Assembly: GCA_937973585.1 (NCBI GenBank)
Contig: CALJKN010000215.1
Span: forward strand, 1-7,128
Origin: an uncultured Helicobacteraceae bacterium
GTDB lineage: Bacteria; Campylobacterota; Campylobacteria; Campylobacterales; UBA6016
DNA length: 7,128 nucleotides
Direction of reading: 5' to 3'
Made by a program: the position numbers and the translations under genes. Numbering within the stretch: the first letter of the stretch is position 1; every line of letters starts with the position of its first letter. Below the pieces are notes generated by a model that did no database searches, had not been told where the DNA came from, and was given only the letters and a program-made list of their open reading frames with translations. Below, piece after piece: positions 1-5,529 of this stretch.

Positions 1-608
1 ATGAGATGATATACCACACAAAAGCGGTCGGCATGGGTGCTCCAAGCGCAAAAATAATATTTGATATGCCGTTTGGCTCCGAGACAGACAAAGAGACAGC
101 GCTAAAAAATGCTGTAAGGGTTTACAAAGAGACAAAAGCATTTGCCGTTAAGATAGAGGGCGGCACAGAGAAGGCTGAGATAATAGAACATCTAGTAAAA
201 AACAAGGTTGCTGTCGTGGGACATATAGGGCTTATGCCACAAGTCGCTAGAGCGGAGGGTGGATACAAGGTAAAAGGCAAGGATGAAGCAGATACGGCAA
301 GGCTCGTCCAAGATGCAAAAGCTATCGAGGCGGCAGGGGCTTTGGCTATTGTGGTAGAGGGTGTGAAATCTAGCGCTGCAAAGAGAATAACAGAGTCTGT
401 CGGTATCCCGATAATAGGTATAGGGGCTGGAGCTGATTGTGATGCTCAGGTGCTCGTCTGGTCGGATATGCTTGGGTTTTTCGAGGAGTTTACGCCAAAA
501 TTTGTCAGAAAATATATGGATGGGGCAGCTCTTGCAAAGGGCGCTTTTGAGAAGTTTGCAAACGACGTAAGAAGCGGTGATTTTCCGAATAAAAAAGAGA
601 GTTACTGA
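1..608 (+). CDS. panB: 3-methyl-2-oxobutanoate hydroxymethyltransferase, 5'-truncated by window edge
   Basis: PanB transfers a hydroxymethyl group from 5,10-methylene-tetrahydrofolate to 2-oxoisovalerate, giving ketopantoate, the first committed step of pantothenate (and so CoA) synthesis in the cytoplasm. The frame is open to the left edge: the codon before the first visible Met is GAG, and the family normally reads E/D-MIYHTKAV here. That Met (position 6) is therefore internal, and roughly 60-65 N-terminal residues lie outside. Counting from it, family landmarks are DMPF (D20), AVKIEGG (K49, E51), VGHIG (H73), GGYKV, EGV (E119), IGIGAG and QVLVW. These match the metal- and ketoacid-binding residues of E. 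coli PanB (D84, K112, E114, H136, E181) at a near-constant offset. The C-terminal PKFVRKY and VRSGDFP are also typical. It converges on the minus-strand membrane-protein gene. Nothing visible is damaged, so the enzyme is probably functional. Confidence 0.95.
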   Translation, partial: EMIYHTKAVGMGAPSAKIIFDMPFGSETDKETALKNAVRVYKETKAFAVKIEGGTEKAEIIEHLVKNKVAVVGHIGLMPQVARAEGGYKVKGKDEADTARLVQDAKAIEAAGALAIVVEGVKSSAAKRITESVGIPIIGIGAGADCDAQVLVWSDMLGFFEEFTPKFVRKYMDGAALAKGAFEKFANDVRSGDFPNKKESY

Positions 609-650
609 ATTATGTTATGCGTTTATGCAAGCAAAGCCCACATAAACGGC

Positions 651-668
651 AGGGGCATAAATGCCCCT
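651..668. terminator. Hairpin in convergent intergenic region (possible bidirectional terminator, arm A)
   Basis: A 7-8 bp perfect inverted repeat, AGGGGCA(T) and (A)TGCCCCT, has a 2-4 base loop and begins 42 bp after the panB stop. It is GC-rich and compact, but no U-tract follows on either strand. Intrinsic termination would therefore be weak, and the hairpin may instead protect 3' ends of the panB message. Its position between two convergent genes supports a termination role. Confidence 0.4.
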
Positions 669-684
669 TGCATCCCCCTAAAGC

Positions 685-704
685 TTCCCGCTTTTGAGCG
701 GGAG
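685..704. terminator. Second hairpin in convergent intergenic region (possible bidirectional terminator, arm B)
   Basis: Inverted repeat TCCCGCT-TTTG-AGCGGGA is a 7-bp stem with a 4-base loop, extendable by one G-U pair. It lies between the panB stop and the stop of the minus-strand membrane-protein gene. Downstream of it there is only CTTTTGG on the plus strand and a short CTTTAGG on the minus strand, so the U-tract is poor. Together with the hairpin at 651-668 it is the best candidate for ending both convergent transcripts. Confidence 0.4.
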
Positions 705-766
705 AGTACGCTTTTGGTGCATAATGTCGGTAAAAACTATAACGTTATAAATTTTAAAGAGTCCCT

Positions 767-1147
767 TTATCTGCCTGAAAAAACAGCTATAGCCCCCGCA
801 AAGAGAGCCGTTATAGTAACGACGGCATATATCGCTCCGACATACCCCTTTAAAAACTTTTTGACCAATATCGGCGAAAGGAAAAAAAGGAGGATCGAAA
901 AAATTCCAAAAAATCCCTTTAGCCAAAAGATATCATCGTAAAATCTGGCCGGATAAAACATCAAAACACCGGTGAGCACAATGACGGCTGTAAAAAAATA
1001 GAGTGAATATTTTGCCTTTTCGTAGAATAAAATCTTTTTGCCACGACATTCACTATCCAAAAAACGTCGCAAAACAATAGCGTCGAGGAGCAAAAACCCC
1101 AAAAAATACGCCACCCCGATAAGGTGAAAAGCTTTTAAAGCCTCCAT
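767..1147 (-). CDS. Small integral membrane protein, four predicted helices, function unknown
   Basis: This is a 126-residue, strongly hydrophobic protein with about four membrane segments, near residues 6-28, 47-65, 74-93 and 100-122. They are joined by short basic or charged loops (RRFLDSECRGKK, KKFLKGY). The first helix carries a histidine in FHLIGVAYFLG. That arrangement resembles small bacterial four-helix inner-membrane families (DUF2269, CopD-like or HemJ-like), but I cannot assign one, and a haem or copper role would be a guess. The ATG at 1147-1145 is well supported: it overlaps the thyX stop as TAATG, and AAAGAGAG lies 5 bases upstream inside the end of thyX, so translation is probably coupled to thyX. 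A plus-strand open frame over the same bases (612-941) lacks protein-like features and is treated as antisense shadow. The hydrophobic pattern makes the minus-strand reading convincing. Confidence 0.8.
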   Translation of the reverse strand: MEALKAFHLIGVAYFLGFLLLDAIVLRRFLDSECRGKKILFYEKAKYSLYFFTAVIVLTGVLMFYPARFYDDIFWLKGFFGIFSILLFFLSPILVKKFLKGYVGAIYAVVTITALFAGAIAVFSGR

Positions 1148-2514
1148 TAGTACTCTCTTTTTAGCCCTTCAAATGGAATTTTCCACACCTTCACACCGCA
1201 AAACCTCGGCCCCTCCGGACAAGTCGGGAATATCCCGTTTTCAGCCCTCAAGGTACAAGGCGGCAATAGTTTATCGGCACCCCTCACACCCTCTTTTCTG
1301 AGCTCCGCCGCTTGAGCATAGATGATGTCATATATCTCCTCTTGGGCGTTAAAACATAGTCTCATCTGCGCCTTGTGGTTGAAGCTCGCCATATCGCTTC
1401 GCTCGACTATCTCTATCAGATGAGCATTTGGCAACGCATAGACCGCCTCGCCGAAACCTATTTTGGGGCGCTGCGACTCAAAAAACGTATACGCACCCTC
1501 CATTGCATCTTTGTAAATACTAACAAGCTCAGCATCCTTTGCGATAATAGGGGGAATGTAATACTCTTTTTTGTATATCTTCTCCAAAGACGGCCTGACG
1601 GCAACGGAACGCCTGTGCCTTTGGTTTTGGGCATCCGCCGAGAGGGAGAGCTTCATATAAGATGTGAAGCCGCCGAGACTTGCCCCGTCTATGCTCATAT
1701 TTGAGAGCCTCAGCACATCGGAGTAATTGGCGCTCACTTCATAAGGATAAGGGTTTACCACGTCAAATATCTTGACGCTTTCATCATCTTTGATATCTTT
1801 GTCTTTTTTTAGCATATCTATATCAAATTCGGCAAAACCGGCCTTTGCCCCTCTGGCGTACTCTATGAGAGGAGCTAGAGACGGGTCTATCTCCAAAAGC
1901 GCATTTGAGAGTTGTGATACAAACTCCAAAGCCTCATCTCTAACCTCCGGAAGCTCCTTTGCCAAAGCTATATATCTCAGGGCTACCGTTAGGTTGATAG
2001 TGTGGTACAAATACGCCCCCATCCCCTGTGGCAGTACATATCTGGCGAACTCTTGAGCTTTTTTGATTGCCTCTTTTTTCTTGAATTTCGGCAAAATCTC
2101 TTCAAATTTGATTTTCAGCTTTTCGGTCAGAAGCTCATAGCTTTTGAACACACCCTCATAATACGCACTCCACGCATCTTTGTCGCCCCCTTTCGGGTAA
2201 ACAAAATTTTCGGCCTTCATCTTTGCGTATCGTTGGCTTATCTGCTCGGAATTGTAGTATGGATGAGAGTGCAAAAGCCTCCAGATGAGATGTCGGCTCA
2301 TCCCGTCTATAAGTATCGTAAAATGGGCATGCTGAAGGGTAGTATGATGCCCCGCCTCAAAAATAGAGGATAGCAAATTCTCTTTTGCCCCCCACCCCTC
2401 GCTTTTGGACGGCTCCACAAGCCCATTCGGAAAATAACACGTCCTAGCCGCCGATACGGCAATATTCGTTGGTTTGAACTCATCACCGTTTGGATATAAA
2501 ATTTTTATGTTCAT
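1147..2514 (-). CDS. thyX: Flavin-dependent thymidylate synthase, long tandem-domain form
   Basis: ThyX makes dTMP from dUMP using methylene-tetrahydrofolate, with reduced FAD as hydride carrier; cells with it usually lack ThyA. The 455-residue protein is about twice the length of classical ThyX (about 200-250 aa) and appears to contain two related halves. The N-terminal half has RTCYF, GHHTTLQHAHF, an SRHL helix and EQISQRY (to Y96), followed by ARYVLPQG (157-164), but the position of the RHR signature reads S83-H84-P85. The C-terminal half carries a true ThyX motif, RHR at 299-301 with Ser at 309 (RHRX7S), then LPNAHL and AQMRLCFNAQEEI. The tail has cysteines at 420, 432 and 439 (C-x11-C-x6-C), possibly metal-binding. 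The frame stays open 55 codons further upstream, but that stretch overlaps the ATPase gene. The ATG at 2514 fits the family start and has AGAGAG 5 bases upstream. GC is 45-57% in the segments I counted, higher than in the neighbouring cassette. Confidence 0.93.
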   Translation of the reverse strand: MNIKILYPNGDEFKPTNIAVSAARTCYFPNGLVEPSKSEGWGAKENLLSSIFEAGHHTTLQHAHFTILIDGMSRHLIWRLLHSHPYYNSEQISQRYAKMKAENFVYPKGGDKDAWSAYYEGVFKSYELLTEKLKIKFEEILPKFKKKEAIKKAQEFARYVLPQGMGAYLYHTINLTVALRYIALAKELPEVRDEALEFVSQLSNALLEIDPSLAPLIEYARGAKAGFAEFDIDMLKKDKDIKDDESVKIFDVVNPYPYEVSANYSDVLRLSNMSIDGASLGGFTSYMKLSLSADAQNQRHRRSVAVRPSLEKIYKKEYYIPPIIAKDAELVSIYKDAMEGAYTFFESQRPKIGFGEAVYALPNAHLIEIVERSDMASFNHKAQMRLCFNAQEEIYDIIYAQAAELRKEGVRGADKLLPPCTLRAENGIFPTCPEGPRFCGVKVWKIPFEGLKREY

Positions 2515-2519
2515 TTGGA

Positions 2520-2525
2520 CTCTCT
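2520..2525 (-). promoter_or_regulatory. Ribosome-binding site that fixes the thyX start
   Basis: AGAGAG sits 5 bases before the ATG at 2514-2512. The same AGAGAG with the same 5-base spacing precedes the downstream membrane-protein gene (1153-1160), which supports it as the site used here and argues against the 55-codon upstream extension. Confidence 0.6.
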
Positions 2526-2538
2526 GTGTTGTTTCATT

Positions 2539-2586
2539 CGGATTCCAAGTGCCTTCGGTCCGCTCAATTTTAGTTTTTTGGCTCAA
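2539..2586 (-). pseudogene. Remnant of the N-terminus of a DUF5131 (phage Gp37/Gp68-like) gene
   Basis: Sixteen codons, read from a TTG at 2586-2584, give (M)SQKTKIERTEGTWNP. DUF5131/Gp37-Gp68 family proteins, as I know them, begin with M-x(2-4)-TKIEWTEATWNPVTGC or close variants. The match runs from the first residue through WNP, with Trp changed to Arg and Ala to Gly. It then stops exactly where VTGC and the cysteine-rich body should follow; the next codons read NETTQRV and run into thyX. The putative start lies one base after the stop codon of the DUF2326 ATPase gene, where a following operon gene would begin. I read it as the stump of a deleted gene. The short length leaves chance resemblance possible. 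Confidence 0.5.
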
Positions 2587-2587
2587 C

Positions 2588-4357
2588 CTAAAAACACTGT
2601 CTAAATAATTTTGTTTCACATGACTCATCGGACAATCGCAATCTAATCTCGTCATCTGTGAAATTAAAGACCTGTCCAATACCGCTTGTTTCAGACTCTA
2701 TGATGGTTAAAATATATTGGATATTATATTCAGATACCACATTGCGAATATGCTGAATATATGTCTCTTTTTTACGAATATCCAAGCTATCTAATATTCC
2801 ATCATGATAAACAAAACGATAAAAAGATTTATCGTTATAGTGTTGCAGCAATGCGACATCAAAAGCGGCACAAAGGATTTTTTTGTATGTAAATCCTTTG
2901 GATAAGTCTGTTATCGACAAATCTTCTTTATTCTGATAGTCTGCCTCAAAGTCAATACTGTTTGCTTTGTTTGTTTTGACCGATAGAATCGATGGGGCAT
3001 TTAAAACCTTGATTGTAAAATCATTAAAAAGTTTTCTTATATGCCTGTGGTTTTGTGCATAAATTACTTTTTTTAATTCTGCTACTTTTAGTTTTATCTG
3101 CTCTTCTATTTCGCTAAGCTCTTTTTGAATCCTACTCATATTCCCAATTTGTTCAAGTTTATTTTCAAGATTTAGGATGTAGGCTTCAGTCTTAGCTAGT
3201 TGCTTTTGATATGTTTTAAATTTTTCATAGCTCGATTTGTTTGTAATTTCCATCAAAATTAACGATTTCTCTTGTTCTATCTTATATAGTTCAATTAATA
3301 AATTATCGAGTTCAATCTTGTAAGTCTCAAAATTTTCTTTAAGATATCTATTTCTTTCTTGTCCAATTTGCTTATTAAACTCAAGCACCTTTTGATACTC
3401 GTTCAAAATCGTGTCAGGGAAATTAATTTGGACTTCATCATAAATTGCCCGCAGTGCATCCAAATCAATATAGTCAATATCTGCCGATAATGACTTTTCA
3501 ATTTTTTCAATCTCATATTTTAGGTAATAATGGCGTGCGTTGTAATCACTAATTCTTGCGTCTAGCTCGCTTACTAATTTATCTTTTTCAATATTATCTT
3601 TCTCAAAAAAATTAAAATCATCGATATTTTTTGCAAGATTGTCAAGGGTTTGCTTTTGAATATCGATTAAGCCTATAATCTTATCCTCATCTTCACTTCC
3701 CACCCCATTTTCTCGTTCTAGTGTTTGTAGTTCTTTTTTTTTCTCTTCAAACTGTTCGTTTAAATCAAGTCTCTTATGCAATAGACTTCCATCAAACCCC
3801 AAGAGCTCAAAAACCATTGGCTTCCAGTCTTTGTGAACGCCCTGAAACTTTCCTAATTTAAATACATCAACATAATCATTCTGATGACGCATAAAGTAAT
3901 TGATTGTTTTTCGATATGGCCAATTAGTTAAGACATCAAATCCAACATACTCATTGAGTTTTTCTTTTGCTTCCTTGATAGGCAAATCAACATAATCCCA
4001 TTCATCAATATCAACAATAAATCCATCCAATTTAGTATTCAGCAGTTTAAAAGATATTTTCGTATTGTTTTGAGTTGCTCGTCGCACAAGCAAAAATTGA
4101 CCACTATTTAATTTTAACTCAGCAAAAAAAACATAATCAAAAAAAATCTTATGTCGTGTCAAAAAATACTTTGACTTATCATCAATACCTTTTAAAAGTA
4201 AAAAATCAATCACTTCTAAAAGCAGAGATTTGCCTATGTTGTGTGTATCAAGCTCCCTATCTTCCCTGTTAGATATTTTCCCAATGATTACATTCAAGCC
4301 GTCTTTAAACGAGACATTTCCAAAATCTTTATTGGCATATATTTTAGATAGTTGCAT
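2588..4357 (-). CDS. DUF2326-family SMC/ABC-type ATPase, ABC-3C system ATPase component
   Basis: This 589-residue protein has a split ABC-type ATPase head around a long coiled coil, the architecture of Rad50/SMC-like and DUF2326 proteins. The N-terminal lobe has LNVIIGK (21-27) and then, after an insertion, NIGKS (40-44). This is a Walker A with the widened glycine-rich segment that I know from DUF2326 members. Residues about 196-432 are Glu/Lys/Leu-rich with heptad character and form the coiled coil. The C-terminal lobe has a signature-like DLSKGFTYKKIL (484-495), a Walker B region ending RFVYHD (514-519) followed by GILDSLD as D-loop, and YILTII (548-553) in the switch region. The ATG overlaps the middle-protein gene by 14 bp and has TAAGG 7 bases upstream. 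Sampled GC is only 23-32%. In ABC-3C systems this ATPase is thought to sense nucleic-acid or invasion signals and control a partner effector. That role is inferred from the family, not shown here. The C-terminus is intact. Confidence 0.88.
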   Translation of the reverse strand: MQLSKIYANKDFGNVSFKDGLNVIIGKISNREDRELDTHNIGKSLLLEVIDFLLLKGIDDKSKYFLTRHKIFFDYVFFAELKLNSGQFLLVRRATQNNTKISFKLLNTKLDGFIVDIDEWDYVDLPIKEAKEKLNEYVGFDVLTNWPYRKTINYFMRHQNDYVDVFKLGKFQGVHKDWKPMVFELLGFDGSLLHKRLDLNEQFEEKKKELQTLERENGVGSEDEDKIIGLIDIQKQTLDNLAKNIDDFNFFEKDNIEKDKLVSELDARISDYNARHYYLKYEIEKIEKSLSADIDYIDLDALRAIYDEVQINFPDTILNEYQKVLEFNKQIGQERNRYLKENFETYKIELDNLLIELYKIEQEKSLILMEITNKSSYEKFKTYQKQLAKTEAYILNLENKLEQIGNMSRIQKELSEIEEQIKLKVAELKKVIYAQNHRHIRKLFNDFTIKVLNAPSILSVKTNKANSIDFEADYQNKEDLSITDLSKGFTYKKILCAAFDVALLQHYNDKSFYRFVYHDGILDSLDIRKKETYIQHIRNVVSEYNIQYILTIIESETSGIGQVFNFTDDEIRLRLSDESCETKLFRQCF

Positions 4358-4595
4358 GAGTTAGCCTTATTGAATCAGTTTTTGAGCAGTATTCAATCTT
4401 GTTGTGTATGTATAAAAAAGTTAAGTTTGCAATAAATACCTCCCCAACTTCCTGACCAATCCTGTCTTTTAGAACATCTAGCAGTTCATTAAACTCAACA
4501 ATACTATTTTCTTTTAGAATTTTTAAAATATGTGCGGACACGTTTAAAGTTGAATATTGTAGGTTCGTATGTTTTGAAAGTTTTAGCAAACTCAC
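4344..4595 (-). CDS. Small winged-helix-like protein, ABC-3C middle component
   Basis: This 83-residue protein sits between the endonuclease-fold protein and the DUF2326 ATPase, the invariant place of the middle component in ABC-3C operons. The sequence suggests a winged helix: helices around HILKILKEN (22-30), FNELLDVLKDRI and VFIANLTFLYIHNKI, then a beta wing EYCSKTDSIRL (68-78). The FLYxHNKIEY stretch followed by a charged turn and a hydrophobic strand is characteristic of these small adaptors. It has no catalytic motif and probably bridges the ATPase head and the effector. The start is GTG, overlapping the upstream stop as GTGA, with AGGA 8 bases before it. The C-terminus overlaps the ATPase gene by 14 bp. 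All of this implies coupled translation and fixed stoichiometry. I cannot assign a numbered middle-component subfamily without a profile search. Confidence 0.75.
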   Translation of the reverse strand: MSLLKLSKHTNLQYSTLNVSAHILKILKENSIVEFNELLDVLKDRIGQEVGEVFIANLTFLYIHNKIEYCSKTDSIRLTHATI

Positions 4596-5515
4596 TCTGA
4601 AATTCCTAGATCACATTGATTATACATATAATGCAGAAATAGTTTTATCAATTTCCTATCGCTTGCAATCTCAATTTTGTTATTGTACAAAACATAATCG
4701 TATAAATAGTCGAGTATTTCCTCAAAGGCGCCATATTCACTCCGCCTAATAATTATCTTGCTTTGCAACTCATCAATTGTATTATCGTACATACGGATAT
4801 ACTCTTTATTGATTGGATTTTTGAAAAAACTCTCAATTTTTGCAAAATCATTATAAGACTTTTTGAATACACTTTTAAAGTATGCCTCACTCATCTGGTT
4901 TAGTTCATTCTTTTGTTCAATATCTATTTTTCTAATTTCTCGTTGAAGTTTTTGGAGTTCAGATTCGTCAAACTCTGTTTGAGAAAAAGCCAATATTGTG
5001 TTTTTTAAATCCTCTTCATAAAACTCAAATGGCAATAGATATTTTTTTAAATCATGTTTATTTGTGATTTGTGGATGGTCTTTCAACCATTTTTGAATTC
5101 TCTCTTCACCGATCATTTGGTTTATCACACCAACTTCATCATTGATTAAATCTTCAATTTTTGCATCTTGAAGTCCTGACAACTTACGATTTGTAAACAT
5201 AAGGTAGTAGTCAACCTTGTCTGCTTCAACTAGTGCCTTAATTGATGGTAGTTCATTTTTGAGTTTTCTCACAAAATCCCCATCGGAACAGCTTGCATTT
5301 TGTTTTTCAGTATGCTTTGCTTGAATAATAAATTTTCCATTCCATGGACTATTTGTACTAGGAAAACTATTGGCAGTTCCGGTAAATTTAGCATCTCTTC
5401 CGCCATCTTTACCTTTTGTAAAGTTGATGGTGGCAATCCCGAGTACTTCTTCACAAATAGAAACAATCAGGCTTTCAAATTCCTCATTATTTAAATCGTA
5501 TAACGGATATTTCAT
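4592..5515 (-). CDS. Mrr-like restriction-endonuclease-fold protein with ABC-3C C-terminal domain (putative effector)
   Basis: This 307-residue protein has an N-terminal PD-(D/E)xK nuclease domain of the Mrr-like type. An acidic helix (NNEEFESLI, 9-17) is followed by the loop GKDGGRD (35-41, D41 as metal ligand), then the strand FIIQAKH with Q65-x-K67. This Q-x-K variant is common in Mrr-like nucleases and fits an intact active site. VDYYLMFTNRKLS (101-113) continues the core fold. Residues about 150-307 are helical and charged, with no further catalytic motif. They fit the C-terminal domain that couples variable effectors to the middle component and ATPase in ABC-3C systems. The ATG lies 15 nt after the last sense codon of the ISP enzyme, with AGAGG overlapping that stop codon and a 9-base spacer. 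The likely role is DNA cleavage, of invader or self, once the ATPase is triggered; the target cannot be read from the sequence. A Lamassu-like nuclease effector is a related alternative description. Confidence 0.82.
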   Translation of the reverse strand: MKYPLYDLNNEEFESLIVSICEEVLGIATINFTKGKDGGRDAKFTGTANSFPSTNSPWNGKFIIQAKHTEKQNASCSDGDFVRKLKNELPSIKALVEADKVDYYLMFTNRKLSGLQDAKIEDLINDEVGVINQMIGEERIQKWLKDHPQITNKHDLKKYLLPFEFYEEDLKNTILAFSQTEFDESELQKLQREIRKIDIEQKNELNQMSEAYFKSVFKKSYNDFAKIESFFKNPINKEYIRMYDNTIDELQSKIIIRRSEYGAFEEILDYLYDYVLYNNKIEIASDRKLIKLFLHYMYNQCDLGISE

Positions 5516-5524
5516 GCCTTTAAG

Positions 5525-5529
5525 CCTCT
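5525..5529 (-). promoter_or_regulatory. Ribosome-binding site linking the ISP gene and the ABC-3C operon
   Basis: AGAGG overlaps the TAG stop of the type ISP gene and precedes the ATG at 5515-5513 by 9 bases. With only 12 bp between the genes there is no room for a terminator plus promoter, so the ABC-3C genes are probably read from the transcript of the restriction-modification gene. Confidence 0.6.

Noticed and set aside
738..749. Perfect 12-bp palindrome TATAACGTTATA
   Set aside because: It lies downstream of two convergent genes, where an operator is not expected, and has no second copy nearby. I cannot support a function.
678..926. Minus-strand 82-codon frame overlapping the membrane-protein gene
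   Set aside because: Same strand, different frame, inside the better supported 767-1147 gene; no ribosome site or family features seen.
612..941. Plus-strand open frame of 109 codons after panB
   Set aside because: It runs through both hairpins and antisense to the membrane-protein gene. It lacks a recognisable domain, and the minus-strand frame shows clear membrane helices and coupling to thyX.
2512..2679. A 55-codon N-terminal extension of ThyX starting at 2679
   Set aside because: It overlaps 92 bp of the ATPase gene, has no ThyX-like sequence, and includes the DUF5131-like stump. The ATG at 2514 has a good ribosome-binding site and begins the family-like sequence.
2718..2732. TATAAT-like sequence on the minus strand as a possible thyX promoter
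   Set aside because: It lies about 200 bp from thyX inside conserved ATPase coding sequence (EYNIQYIL), and no matching -35 element is evident. AT-rich coding DNA gives such matches by chance.
2588..5515. Calling the cassette Lamassu outright
   Set aside because: The architecture is similar (nuclease, SMC-like ATPase, small subunit), but the ATPase carries DUF2326-style motifs, so the broader ABC-3C label is safer without a profile search.
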